A stretch of 48,469 nt of DNA from Bryobacterales bacterium (GTDB lineage: Bacteria; Acidobacteriota; Terriglobia; Bryobacterales; Bryobacteraceae). Under the pieces are notes generated by a model. It worked only from the letters and a program-made list of their open reading frames with translations, had not been told where the DNA came from and searched no databases. The stretch lies in assembly GCA_026954325.1 (NCBI GenBank), contig JAIXKK010000208.1, forward strand, positions 1 to 48,469, in the 5' to 3' direction. A program made the position numbers and the translations under genes. Shown here piece after piece: positions 15,399 through 24,776 of this stretch (its first letter is position 1; each line of letters starts with the position of its first letter).

Positions 15399-17824
15399 GC
15401 AAACCTCACGTCAAATCTCCGGTAGAACCGGCTCACTCGCTGTTCGGGCGGGAGCGCTATCCGCTGGACGTCTTCTTCAAGCCGGATTCCGTGGCGGTGA
15501 TCGGCGCCACGGAATCGCCAGGCAGCGTAGGGCGGACCGCGCTCTGGAACCTGATCAGCTCTCCGTTTGGGGGCACGGTGTACCCCGTGAATCCGAAGCG
15601 TTCGAGCGTGCTGGGAGTGAGGGCCTACCCATCCGTTCGAGAAGTGCCCGAGGCCGTCGATCTTGCGGTGGTCGTCACCCCGGCTCAGACCGTACCGGGC
15701 ATCATCCGCGAATGTGTCGACGCCGGAGTCAAAGGGGCCATCGTCCTCGCCGCCGGATTTCGCGAACTTGGCCCGCGGGGAGAAGCGCTCGAGCAGCAGG
15801 TGCTCGAAGAAGCGCGTAAAGGGGCGCTGCGCATCATCGGACCGAACTGTCTGGGCGTGATGTGCCCCACGAGCGGTTTGAACGCCACCTTTGCTAATGG
15901 CATGGCGCGGCAGGGGACCGTGGCGTTTCTCAGCCAGAGCGGAGCATTGTGTACGGCTGTCCTGGATTGGAGCCACCGGGAACTGGTGGGTTTCAGCGCA
16001 TTCGTTTCCATTGGGTCGATGGCCGATGTGGGGTGGGGCGATCTGATCGATTACCTGGGCAACGATGCCCGGACCCGAAGCATTCTCATTTACATGGAAT
16101 CCGTGGGCGATGCGCGATCGTTTCTTTCCGCGGCGCGCGAAGTGGCGCTCACCAAGCCGGTGATTGTGATCAAAGCCGGGCGCACGGCGGAAGGCGCCCG
16201 CGCCGCGGCGGCCCACACGGGCGCCGTGCCCGGACGGGACGACGTTCTGGACGCCGCGCTGCGGCGCTGCGGAGTACTGCGCGTCAGCCACATCTCAGAC
16301 CTCTTTTACATGGCGGAAGTGTTAAGCAAGCAGCCGAGGCCGCAGGGAAAGCGGCTGGCGATTGTCACCAACGCCGGCGGTCCGGCTGTGTTAGCCACCG
16401 ATATGCTGATCACCGGCGGCGGGGATCCGGCGCCGCTTTCGGAAGACACCATGGCGGCGCTGAACCAGGCGCTTCCTTCGGAATGGAGCCACGCCAATCC
16501 GATTGATATTCTCGGCGACGCCAAGCCGGAGCGCTTCGCCAAGGTGGTGGAGATTGTGGCCAAGGACCCCAACAGCGACGGCATCCTCGTGGTTCTGGCG
16601 CCGCAGGCGAATACGGACCCCACCGAGACGGCCGAACAGATGAAGCCGTTCGCGAAGTTGGGCAAGAAGCCGATTCTGGCAAGCTGGATGGGAGGCGTGG
16701 ACGTGGCGGGGGGAGTGGCGCTGCTTCGCTCCGCGGAGATTCCTACGTTTGCCTATCCCGATACCGCCGTGCGCATGTTCCTCTACATGGGCGCGTACAC
16801 CGAGAACCTGCAGGGCATTTACGAAACGCCCCTGATGGAGGCGGCGGACGAAGGCATGGCGGAAGCGCGAGCCATCCTCGATGCGCGCGCGAGTCTCAGC
16901 GGCGGAGAGGCGCGCGAACTGCTTGCCGCCTACGGCATCTCGCTACCCGAGGATTCGCCTCTCGCCGTGGGCAGTTTTGTGGATGAGCGCTTTGGGCCTG
17001 TCGTGTTCATGGAAGGCGAATGGGGCGAGCGGGTCTACGGGCTGCCGCCGTTGACGACATCGCTGGCGGCGGTAGTGCTCGAGCGGCTGCAAACGCACGC
17101 GCAAATCAGCGAGCAGCGCGAGACGTACCTGAGGCTGCTGGTGCGCCTCGGCCGTCTCATCGTGGAACACCCGCGCATCCGGAACCTGCGGATCGCGGCG
17201 GGGAAAGTCGAATTGGAGTTGTATCCCCCGGAGACTCCCGCCGCCAGGTTGCCCAAGCCGGCGATACGGCCATACCCCGTGGAATATGCAAGCGACTGGC
17301 AAATGAAGAACGGAGAGCGGGTGTCGATCCGGCCCATCCGCCCGGAAGACGAGCCGCTTATCGTGCAGTTCCACCAGACGCTGGGCGACCGCACGGTGTA
17401 TTTCCGCTATCTCTCGGCTCTCAAGTTGAGCACGCGTATTGCTCATGAACGCCTCATCCGCATCTGCTTTATTGACTACACGCGCCAGATGGCATTGGTG
17501 GTGGAGCGCGAGAATCCGCAAACAGAGGCGCCGGAGATCATCGCCGTGGGCAGGCTGGCGAAGGATATGCAGGCCTTCGCGCGCGGCCGGCGGGAAGCCG
17601 AATTCGCGCTTGTGGTGAGCGACAGCTTCCAGGGCCAGGGACTTGGCAAGGAGTTGCTGCGGCGTCTCATCCGCGTCGCCAGGGATGAAGGCGTAGAGAC
17701 GGTGTTCGGGGAAATTTCCGCCGAGAACGCGCCGATGCAGGCCATTTGCCGCGGCATGGGCTTCCAGATTCAACGCGACTTCGAGGACACCACCGTAGTG
17801 GCGCGGATGAATCTGAAAGGCTGA
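15395..17824 (+). CDS. Acyl-CoA synthetase (NDP-forming)-like protein fused to GNAT acetyltransferase; ATP-grasp domain cut short
   Basis: Architecture resembles the protein lysine acetyltransferase Pat/YfiQ. CoA-binding Rossmann domain at ~25-150 (FFKPDSVAVIGATESPGSVG). Succinyl-CoA-synthetase-like ligase domains at ~165-480, with H274 in AAHTGAVPG at the phospho-His position. An ATP-grasp remnant spans ~505-625. A GNAT domain at ~640-800 has the acetyl-CoA loop SFQGQGLGKELLRRLI. The ATP-grasp part jumps from ARELLAAYGISLPED directly to PLAVGSFVDERFGPVVF, so about the first 100 residues, which hold the nucleotide-binding lobe, are missing. Length is 809 aa against ~900 for full fusions. The probable role is acetyl-CoA-dependent acylation of lysines, regulated by the synthetase-like half. 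The ATG at 15395 sits in an ATGA overlap. Confidence 0.85.
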   Translation: MSKPHVKSPVEPAHSLFGRERYPLDVFFKPDSVAVIGATESPGSVGRTALWNLISSPFGGTVYPVNPKRSSVLGVRAYPSVREVPEAVDLAVVVTPAQTVPGIIRECVDAGVKGAIVLAAGFRELGPRGEALEQQVLEEARKGALRIIGPNCLGVMCPTSGLNATFANGMARQGTVAFLSQSGALCTAVLDWSHRELVGFSAFVSIGSMADVGWGDLIDYLGNDARTRSILIYMESVGDARSFLSAAREVALTKPVIVIKAGRTAEGARAAAAHTGAVPGRDDVLDAALRRCGVLRVSHISDLFYMAEVLSKQPRPQGKRLAIVTNAGGPAVLATDMLITGGGDPAPLSEDTMAALNQALPSEWSHANPIDILGDAKPERFAKVVEIVAKDPNSDGILVVLAPQANTDPTETAEQMKPFAKLGKKPILASWMGGVDVAGGVALLRSAEIPTFAYPDTAVRMFLYMGAYTENLQGIYETPLMEAADEGMAEARAILDARASLSGGEARELLAAYGISLPEDSPLAVGSFVDERFGPVVFMEGEWGERVYGLPPLTTSLAAVVLERLQTHAQISEQRETYLRLLVRLGRLIVEHPRIRNLRIAAGKVELELYPPETPAARLPKPAIRPYPVEYASDWQMKNGERVSIRPIRPEDEPLIVQFHQTLGDRTVYFRYLSALKLSTRIAHERLIRICFIDYTRQMALVVERENPQTEAPEIIAVGRLAKDMQAFARGRREAEFALVVSDSFQGQGLGKELLRRLIRVARDEGVETVFGEISAENAPMQAICRGMGFQIQRDFEDTTVVARMNLKG

Positions 17825-17852
17825 TTGCACGCCCAACCCCGCGTGCTCGTCT

Positions 17853-17858
17853 TATACT
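17853..17858 (+). promoter_or_regulatory. -10 box, near-leaderless start
   Basis: TATACT ends 9 bases before the ATG at 17868; any leader would be only 1-3 nt. Confidence 0.4.
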
Positions 17859-17867
17859 TGACGACAG

Positions 17868-19091
17868 ATGGCCGAGTTTTTTCTCAAATACGCCGATTCG
17901 AGGGGCCAGATCAAAGAGCAGGTGGCCGAAGCCGACAACGAGGTGGAGCTTCGGGACCGGTTTGCGCAGCAGGGCTTCCTCATCTACTCGATCAAACCAA
18001 GCGGCAAGTCGCTGGCGGCTTCGCTCGGGGTGGGGACCGGGCGCAAGAAGATCAACATCGAGAAGTTCCTCATCTTCAACCAGCAGTTTCTGACGCTGGT
18101 GCGCGCGGGGTTGCCGATCCTCAAGTGCCTGGACCTACTGGCGGATCGTTTGACGGATCCGAAGTTGGGCAAGCACATCCAGGTGGTGCGGGAGGAGGTG
18201 CGCAACGGGGCGCTGCTTTCGGACGCCTTTGCCGCCGCTGGCGTGTTCCCTCCTATTTATGTGACCTCCATCATGGCGGGAGAAAAATCGGGCGCGCTGG
18301 TTGAGGTGTTGGAGCGGTTTCTGGCCCATCAGCGGATGTCGATGTCGGTGAAGAAGAAATTGATGCTGGCGCTTATCTATCCGGCGGTTTTGATTGTGCT
18401 GGTGACGGCGCTGATCGTGTTCATGGTGACGTACGTCGTTCCCCAGTTCGCTACTCTGTATGCCGGTTTAAATGCGAACCTGCCGGGGATTACGCTGATG
18501 CTGATCAGCGTGGGCGCCTTCGCAAGGCAGTACATCCTGATGATCGTGGTGGCGCTGGTGGGGTCGGTTGCCGGCGCGCGGTTGTGGGCGCAGACCGAAA
18601 CCGGAAAAGAGAAGCTGGATCAGTGGAAGCTGCGCACGCCGGTTCTCGGCTCGATCTGGATCAAGTACCAGGCGGCGCAGTTGGGGAGGGTGCTCTCGAC
18701 GCTCCTGCTCGGGGGCATTCCCTTAATGCAAGCGCTCGAGACGGCATTCACATCACTCGAATCGCGGCTGTTACGGCGCACGCTCGAGCAGGCAAGGCAG
18801 TTGGTGAAGGAAGGGCAGCCGCTCTCGCGCTCGCTCGATTCGAGTAAGATTTTTCCGCCGCTGGCGATCGACATGATCGAGGTGGGTGAATCGACGGGCG
18901 CGCTGCCCGCGATGCTGAACTCGGTGGCGGAGTTTTACGAAGAGGATGTCACCACGCAAATGACGGCCACGCTCTCGCTGATCGAGCCCGCCATCATGAT
19001 CTTCATGGGCGGCTTCGTGGCGTTCGTGCTGATTGCGCTCTACCTGCCGATCTTCTCGCTGTCGGATACCATCGGGGGACCGGGAAGCTAG
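17868..19091 (+). CDS. pilC: Type IV pilus / type II secretion inner-membrane platform protein PilC/GspF
   Basis: A 407-aa platform protein of type IV pilus or type II secretion machines. The N-terminal cytoplasmic segment (FFLKYADSRGQIKEQVAEAD) is followed by two T2SF domains. The first (~70-190) starts KFLIFNQQFLTLVRAGLPIL and the second (~270-395) starts QLGRVLSTLLLGGIPLMQAL. Membrane segments are KKKLMLALIYPAVLIVLVTALIVFMVTYVV, YILMIVVALVGSV and the C-terminal AIMIFMGGFVAFVLIALYLP. No other pilus gene is in the window, so PilC rather than GspF is a choice by resemblance. Confidence 0.9.
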   Translation: MAEFFLKYADSRGQIKEQVAEADNEVELRDRFAQQGFLIYSIKPSGKSLAASLGVGTGRKKINIEKFLIFNQQFLTLVRAGLPILKCLDLLADRLTDPKLGKHIQVVREEVRNGALLSDAFAAAGVFPPIYVTSIMAGEKSGALVEVLERFLAHQRMSMSVKKKLMLALIYPAVLIVLVTALIVFMVTYVVPQFATLYAGLNANLPGITLMLISVGAFARQYILMIVVALVGSVAGARLWAQTETGKEKLDQWKLRTPVLGSIWIKYQAAQLGRVLSTLLLGGIPLMQALETAFTSLESRLLRRTLEQARQLVKEGQPLSRSLDSSKIFPPLAIDMIEVGESTGALPAMLNSVAEFYEEDVTTQMTATLSLIEPAIMIFMGGFVAFVLIALYLPIFSLSDTIGGPGS

Positions 19092-19299
19092 TTCGGCGGC
19101 GCGGCGGTGGGGCGCCGGTCCATCCGGCTTTGGCGCCGTTGCCGAACAACGGCCGCGCGAATAGAAGGCTCCCGGGGCTCTGGCATGATGCAGTGAGGAT
19201 TTGGCCCGCGGGCGCCAATTTTCGGCGGAATGAAAGGGCGGGCGCCGGAATTGCGCCTGCCCCCGGAACAGGCGGTCAAGCCGTTCGTCTTTGTGAAGG
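19092..19299. other. Intergenic stretch between convergent genes, hairpin-rich
   Basis: No coding frame is convincing. Two inverted repeats could terminate the convergent transcripts: GTTCGGC/GCCGAAC (about 19091-19147) and GGGCGGGCGC/GCGCCTGCCC (about 19226-19252, one G-T pair). Neither has a T-run. Confidence 0.4.
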
Positions 19300-20634
<1,335 letters not shown>

Positions 20635-20676
20635 GGAGTTACCTTTCTGACAGTAGCTGCAAGAATTTTCTTCTCC

Positions 20677-20705
20677 AGTGTAACGCCGGGAGGAGGGGGA
20701 TGGAA
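20677..20705 (-). promoter_or_regulatory. Possible promoter of the Gfo/Idh/MocA gene
   Basis: On the minus strand TACACT (20682-20677) is preceded after 17 bases by TTCCAT (20705-20700). The -10 is good and the -35 weak. Confidence 0.35.
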
Positions 20706-20780
20706 GGTGGAATTTCCTGGAAACCGGATCACTCCGGAAAAAGCCGGCAGGGAGGGGAAAAGGGAGGAAGCGCCATCCAA

Positions 20781-20820
20781 AAGAGGAACAGCCCGTCACT
20801 CAGAACGGGCTGTTCCTCTT
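20781..20820 (-). terminator. Perfect 16-bp intrinsic terminator
   Basis: AAGAGGAACAGCCCGT (20781-20796) and its exact complement (20805-20820) enclose an 8-base loop. On the minus strand the stem runs into TTTT, so it would end the transcript of the repeat-peptide gene before the oxidoreductase gene. Confidence 0.8.
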
Positions 20821-20938
20821 CAGTACTACAGGAAAACCAGGTTACATAACCGCAAAGCAACGTTGCGGGTTGCCCGATCGAATCACGCATTCGAACCGGG
20901 CACGGAGAGCCACGGGAGGGACGAACAGGGTCCGCGCC
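20821..20938. other. Decayed fourth repeat unit and spacer
   Basis: No gene. From about 20890 to 20938 the minus strand still resembles the 72-base repeat next door: after the TAG stop it reads GADPVRPSRGSPCP, against GAVRPSLGSPFFP in the coding units. Confidence 0.6.
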
Positions 20939-21265
20939 CTAGGAACCCGTCCTCCACGGATCGGGAGGAAAGAACGGAGAACCAAGGGAGGGGCGAACGG
21001 CGCCCGCGGCCAGGGAACCCGTCCTCCACGGATCGGGAGGAAAGAACGGAGAACCGAGGGAGGGGCGAACGGCGCCCGTGGCCAGGGAACCCGTCCTCCA
21101 CGGATCAGGAGGAAAGAACGGGCTGCCTAAAGAGGTGTGGATGGTGCTGCTGAGTGCCCGGACCGGGATCGAGGGGGTATTGACACTGCTTGTGGAAGCA
21201 GAGGCAACGGCCGCCCCGAGGAGAAGAACGAGGCACAGGGTGCAGAGGATAGTGAACCTTGACAT
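20939..21265 (-). CDS. Small secreted protein made of 24-residue PPDPW repeats
   Basis: I do not recognise a family. The 108-aa product starts with a strong signal peptide (MSRFTILCTLCLVLLLGAA, cleavage after VASAS), then a Ser/Thr-rich linker. Three copies of a Pro-rich unit follow (LGSPFFPPDPWRTGS, joined by LATGAVRPS or LAAGAVRPS), and the protein ends exactly after the third. The start at 21265 has GGTGGAG 7 bases upstream. The nearly identical units point to recent expansion. Beyond the TAG stop a decayed fourth unit remains readable in the same frame. A strong terminator lies downstream on the same strand. The plus-strand frame through the repeat lacks any start signal or export sequence and is not favoured. 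Confidence 0.65.
   Translation of the reverse strand: MSRFTILCTLCLVLLLGAAVASASTSSVNTPSIPVRALSSTIHTSLGSPFFPPDPWRTGSLATGAVRPSLGSPFFPPDPWRTGSLAAGAVRPSLGSPFFPPDPWRTGS
20942..21121. repeat. 72-base tandem repeat, about 2.5 units
   Basis: Units begin at 20942, 21014 and 21086 (exact 72-base period; the last is half length). They are nearly identical and contiguous with no spacers. 72 is a multiple of three, so the array adds 24 residues per unit to the gene on the minus strand. Confidence 0.9.
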
Positions 21266-21585
21266 AGGTGACTCCACCGATGAACGTATAATGGTTCACC
21301 CTACGGGCGTGACGGGGTTCTACTTAAGCAACCCGAGGGGCCATTGCAAGCATATCGTAACGAAAGTACCATTTCAAGCGAAATCTTGTGCCGTCTGCCA
21401 TAAACGTACTATAACCATAGTGATAGATCAGTCGGTGACTTCGGTACTATTGGTTGTGGTCAACTTGTACCATCCGGACTTTTCCGAGGCGGCTCCCTCC
21501 TGCTTTCGCGCCTTGAAATCCATTTGCAGCTCCCATGGCTTCGCGGGACTTGACAGGCGGTGATTTTCACCGTCATACTGAAAGC
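21266..21585. other. Intergenic region upstream of feoA
   Basis: About 320 bases with no convincing gene. It is less GC-rich than its surroundings. A short inverted repeat ACTAT-AACC-ATAGT lies at 21408-21421. The feoA promoter and operator occupy its last 36 bases. Confidence 0.5.
21550..21579 (+). promoter_or_regulatory. feoA promoter with operator-like inverted repeat in the spacer
   Basis: TTGACA (21550-21555), an 18-base spacer and CATACT (21574-21579). The spacer contains a perfect inverted repeat CGGTGA-TTT-TCACCG (21558-21572), well placed for a repressor to block RNA polymerase. The -10 box ends 6 bases before the GTG start. Confidence 0.6.
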
Positions 21586-21864
21586 GTGTTGCAACTGAGT
21601 TTCAGCAGGAAGCATTGTCCGCCCGACAGAAAGCACGCGACGCTTGCCGAGCTTCGAAACGGCGAGCAGGCCGTGCTGGAGACATTGGATCTCCCCGAGG
21701 ACAACGCCAGGCGTCTCATGGAGCTTGGCTTTCTGCCAGGGCATGTCGTCTCGGCCGCGCACAGCGCGCCAAGTGGCGATCCTCGTGTATTCCGCGTGGA
21801 TGGCTCGGAAGTCGCACTGCGCCGTGAGACGGCGCGCCACCTGAAGATACGCGTCGCGGACTAG
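21586..21864 (+). CDS. feoA: Ferrous iron transport protein A
   Basis: FeoA is a small SH3-like cytoplasmic partner of the FeoB Fe2+ channel. The family pattern is clear: ATLAELRNGEQAVLETLDLP, ARRLMELGFLPGHVVSAAHS, GDPRVFRVDGSEVALRRETARHLKI. Starting at the GTG at 21586 gives 92 aa. An ATG at 21535 is also in frame, but that extension would lie across the promoter and is therefore unlikely. The gene is followed after 45 bases by feoB. Repression by an iron- or manganese-sensing regulator through the inverted repeat is inferred. Confidence 0.88.
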   Translation: MLQLSFSRKHCPPDRKHATLAELRNGEQAVLETLDLPEDNARRLMELGFLPGHVVSAAHSAPSGDPRVFRVDGSEVALRRETARHLKIRVAD

Positions 21865-21909
21865 GCCGCTCGCGGGAGAAGTCTCTCTGGGAAGCAGGTA
21901 ATACCCATC

Positions 21910-23805
21910 ATGAGCGACTGCCACGATTGCCATGTGAATAGCGCCATAGCGCCTCCTCCGCCCGTTCGGTCTCTGGCGCGCAAGACGGTAGCCCTTGTGG
22001 GTCCTCCCAACTCGGGGAAGTCCACACTTTTCAATGTACTGACAGGCTTGCGGCAAAAAGTGGCCAATTTTCCCGGTGTCACCGTCGAGCACCGGACGGG
22101 GTTTCTCCGGCTGGAGAACGGAAGAGAAGTCGATCTGGTGGACCTGCCGGGGGTGTACAGCCTCGACCCGCGGTCCGAGGACGAACGGATTACACGCGAT
22201 GCGCTATCCGGGGGAATTGAGGGGATCCGCAAGCCGGATGCGATCCTGTTGATTCTCGATTCGACGAACCTGGGGCGGCACCTTATGCTTGCGGCCCCGG
22301 TGCTGGGATTAGGGATTCCCACCATGGTGATTCTGAACATGGCCGATGACCTGCACAAGCGGGGCGGGTCCGTCGATACCCAGCAACTCGCCTCGCAACT
22401 CGACGCTCCGGTGGTGCTGATCAGCGCGGCCAAGCGCCAGGGCATAGAGACCATCCGCAACTATCTGGAGGGGCAGTTCGCCGTGCCGAGGCCCGTGGAG
22501 CTTCCTATTTTTCAGGACGTTCCCCGTTGCCGGCAGTGGTCGGCGAAGCTTGGTCTGCGGGCAAAGTACCGGGCTCCGGCGCCTCCCGTCTGGACGAGGC
22601 GCCTGGACCGCGTTTTTCTGCATCCCGTGGCGGGACCGTTTGTGTTCCTGGCCGTGGTGATCCTGGTGTTTCAGACCATATTTTCGGGCGCCCGCCCGCT
22701 GATGGACGGTGTCGAGAGCCTGGTTTCCCATTCCGGCGCCTGGGTCGCGAATCAATTGCCGGACGTCTGGTGGCGCGATCTGCTGACCGAAGGCGTGTGG
22801 GGCGGCGTCGGCTCGGTGCTCGTGTTCCTGCCGCAGATTCTGCTGCTGTTTCTCTTCATCGGCTTACTCGAGGATTCCGGCTATCTGGCTCGCGCGGCGC
22901 TGATTGCCGATCGAACGATGGCGAGGGTGGGATTACAGGGAAAATCGTTCATTCCGCTGCTGTCGGCCTACGCATGCGCGGTGCCGGCGATCATGGCCAC
23001 GCGGACCATCGAGAACAAGCGGGATCGCATTGCAACCATTCTTATTGCGCCGTTCATGACGTGCTCGGCAAGACTGCCGGTTTACACGCTCATCATCGCC
23101 GCGTTTCTTCCGGATCATCCAATTCTCGGGCGTTTCCTGGGAACGCAGGCAGCGGCGATGCTGGGTCTTTACGTACTCGGCTTCGCGGCCGCGGTCCTCA
23201 CCGCGCGGCTGCTCAAGTCCTCCATATTAAAGAGCGACCGGACGCCGTTCGTACTGGAGATGCCACCCTATCGCTGGCCCACGTGGCGCTTTCTCGGTCT
23301 CCGGCTACTCGACAGGGCCTACGTATTTCTTCGGCGCGCGGGGACCGTCATTCTTGGCGTGGCGATCGCGCTGTGGATCATGGCCCATCTTCCGCTGAAG
23401 GAAGGGAAGGCGCCTCCGATCGAGGAGAGTGTAGCCGGAACGCTTGGGCGTGTCGTGGAGCCTGCTATCCGGCCGCTCGGTTTCAACTGGAAGATCGGCA
23501 TTGGCCTGCTGACGTCGCTCGCCGCCCGCGAGGTGATTGTCGGGACACTGGGCACCATCTACGGCATCGAAGGCGATGCGGGGAACGGCGAGGCTTCGAA
23601 AGGGCTCCAAAGGGCCTTGCAGCACGATCTTACCCCCGCGGGAGGTTTGGCCCTGCTCGTCTTCTTCGCTTTTGCGATGCAATGTATGTCGACCATCGCG
23701 GTGGTGAGGCGGGAAACCGGCGGATGGAAGTGGCCCGCGGTCCAGTTCACTTACATGACCGTGATGGCCTATGTGAGCGCGTTTGCCGCGTTTCACCTGT
23801 TCTGA
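21910..23805 (+). CDS. feoB: Ferrous iron transporter B, GTPase permease
   Basis: Inner-membrane Fe2+ uptake protein. An N-terminal G domain shows G1 GPPNSGKST (31-39), the switch KVANFPGVTVEHRTG, G3 DLPGVYSL and G4 NMAD. A helical insertion is followed by the FeoB membrane domain with the gate motifs (GLLEDSGYLARAALIADR, SFIPLLSAYACAVPAIMATR, IAPFMTCSARLPVYTLII) and the C-terminal LTSLAAREVIVGTLGTIYG. At 631 aa it is at the short end of the family. The extreme N-terminus has an extra CHDCH, a possible metal-binding tag. Confidence 0.96.
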   Translation: MSDCHDCHVNSAIAPPPPVRSLARKTVALVGPPNSGKSTLFNVLTGLRQKVANFPGVTVEHRTGFLRLENGREVDLVDLPGVYSLDPRSEDERITRDALSGGIEGIRKPDAILLILDSTNLGRHLMLAAPVLGLGIPTMVILNMADDLHKRGGSVDTQQLASQLDAPVVLISAAKRQGIETIRNYLEGQFAVPRPVELPIFQDVPRCRQWSAKLGLRAKYRAPAPPVWTRRLDRVFLHPVAGPFVFLAVVILVFQTIFSGARPLMDGVESLVSHSGAWVANQLPDVWWRDLLTEGVWGGVGSVLVFLPQILLLFLFIGLLEDSGYLARAALIADRTMARVGLQGKSFIPLLSAYACAVPAIMATRTIENKRDRIATILIAPFMTCSARLPVYTLIIAAFLPDHPILGRFLGTQAAAMLGLYVLGFAAAVLTARLLKSSILKSDRTPFVLEMPPYRWPTWRFLGLRLLDRAYVFLRRAGTVILGVAIALWIMAHLPLKEGKAPPIEESVAGTLGRVVEPAIRPLGFNWKIGIGLLTSLAAREVIVGTLGTIYGIEGDAGNGEASKGLQRALQHDLTPAGGLALLVFFAFAMQCMSTIAVVRRETGGWKWPAVQFTYMTVMAYVSAFAAFHLF

Positions 23806-23911
23806 TACGAAGACAAGCCGCGCGGCGTACTAGATCCAGCGGGAACCTTTCAACCGTTACTTTTCCGCTTCCCAAAGTGACTACGGTTCCATTTGAGCCC
23901 TCGTGACGCGC

Positions 23912-23933
23912 TGTCACCCTGAGTCAGGTGACA
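23912..23933 (+). promoter_or_regulatory. Hairpin masking the ribosome-binding site of the PEP-CTERM gene
   Basis: TGTCACC (23912-23918) pairs perfectly with GGTGACA (23927-23933) across an 8-base loop. The right arm contains the AGGTG Shine-Dalgarno for the ATG at 23937. Confidence 0.5.
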
Positions 23934-23936
23934 ACG

Positions 23937-24701
23937 ATGCGAATGACTTCCGCCGCGGCCTTTCTTGCTGCCGCGCTGCTCACAATATCAACCGGGCCGG
24001 TTCAGGCCGGGGTGCTGACTCTCTCTGATGTCTACGGAGGGCAGAACCCGGGTTCCGCCAAAAACAATGGAGACGTGATCGGCCTGCTCAAGCAGTTCGA
24101 CATTGACAATATTTCCTTCAGCATGCTCTCCGGGGCGGTGCGGATCAATGTGCGGATGAACTACGGCCAGAACGGCGGGGACACCACGCTATCCGGCATC
24201 AGTGTGGGTAGCTTCCCGACAGTCTATCCGGGCGACATTCTGGTTACCAGCGGAGGCAGCCGGTGGGCGATCCCGCTGGTGACTCATAATGATTCCACTG
24301 TCGGGGTGGCCGGCCTGGCCGCCGGGAATCTCTATTCCGTCAGCGGATTTCTCACGTCGGGGACCGTGTTGCACAACACCAACGCGGGAACCTACCGCCC
24401 GGCGGAATTCGTCTGGGGGGAATCCGCCGGCGCCGTGAAGAAGAACACTGGGGCCGGAAGCGTTGCGGCAACGCTTCTCGGAGGCTCCGAAATCAATGTG
24501 GCGATCAATTTCACCACCGCGGATACGAACTTCCTCGATGCATTTTCCGGCCCTGGATCCTATGTCCAATTCGCGGCCGCCACGTGCGCCAACGATGTGG
24601 TGGCGGGCAACCCGGTACCCGAACCCATGAGCCTGTCGCTGATCGGGGCCGGGCTTGTCGGGCTCGGCCTGCTCAAACGCAAGAGAGCGAAAAACGGTTG
24701 A
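23937..24701 (+). CDS. PEP-CTERM sorting-signal protein
   Basis: An exported protein of ~254 aa with a signal peptide (AAAFLAAALLTISTGPVQAG) and a C-terminal PEP-CTERM tripartite signal: VPEPMSLSLIGAGLVGLGLL followed by KRKRAKNG. Such proteins are cut and anchored by exosortase, often together with exopolysaccharide. No exosortase gene is in the window. The body is beta-rich with many Gly/Thr/Asn residues and no recognisable domain. A GTG at 23928 would be an alternative start but is inside the Shine-Dalgarno AGGTG, so the ATG at 23937 is preferred. Confidence 0.88.
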   Translation: MRMTSAAAFLAAALLTISTGPVQAGVLTLSDVYGGQNPGSAKNNGDVIGLLKQFDIDNISFSMLSGAVRINVRMNYGQNGGDTTLSGISVGSFPTVYPGDILVTSGGSRWAIPLVTHNDSTVGVAGLAAGNLYSVSGFLTSGTVLHNTNAGTYRPAEFVWGESAGAVKKNTGAGSVAATLLGGSEINVAINFTTADTNFLDAFSGPGSYVQFAAATCANDVVAGNPVPEPMSLSLIGAGLVGLGLLKRKRAKNG

Positions 24702-24741
24702 TTCGCCTGTCCGGTTCCTCTCCCGCCGCGGCGTGCTAGCA

Positions 24742-24775
24742 TTGAGGGTTGAGCCACATCCGGCTCAACCCTCAA
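24742..24775 (+). promoter_or_regulatory. Perfect 14-bp inverted repeat abutting the trxB start codon
   Basis: TTGAGGGTTGAGCC (24742-24755), loop ACATCC, and the exact complement GGCTCAACCCTCAA (24762-24775), one base before the ATG. TAGCAT (24737-24742) is a plausible -10 box at its left edge. No Shine-Dalgarno sequence exists. It may be an operator over the start site or an RNA hairpin controlling translation. Confidence 0.65.
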
Positions 24776-24776
24776 C

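Noticed and set aside
20880..20900. tRNA T-loop-like GGTTCGAATGC on the minus strand
   Set aside because: No acceptor, D or anticodon arms can be built around it; it belongs to the decayed repeat.
20942..21121. CRISPR array
   Set aside because: The 72-base repeats are contiguous with no unique spacers and no cas genes; they encode protein repeats.
20870..21130. Plus-strand reading of the repeat as an Arg-rich protein
   Set aside because: No signal peptide or ribosome-binding site, whereas the minus strand has both plus a downstream terminator.
21259..21292. Plus-strand promoter TTGACA...TATAAT
   Set aside because: The spacer is 22 bases, too long, and the TTGACA is part of the start of the minus-strand repeat-peptide gene.
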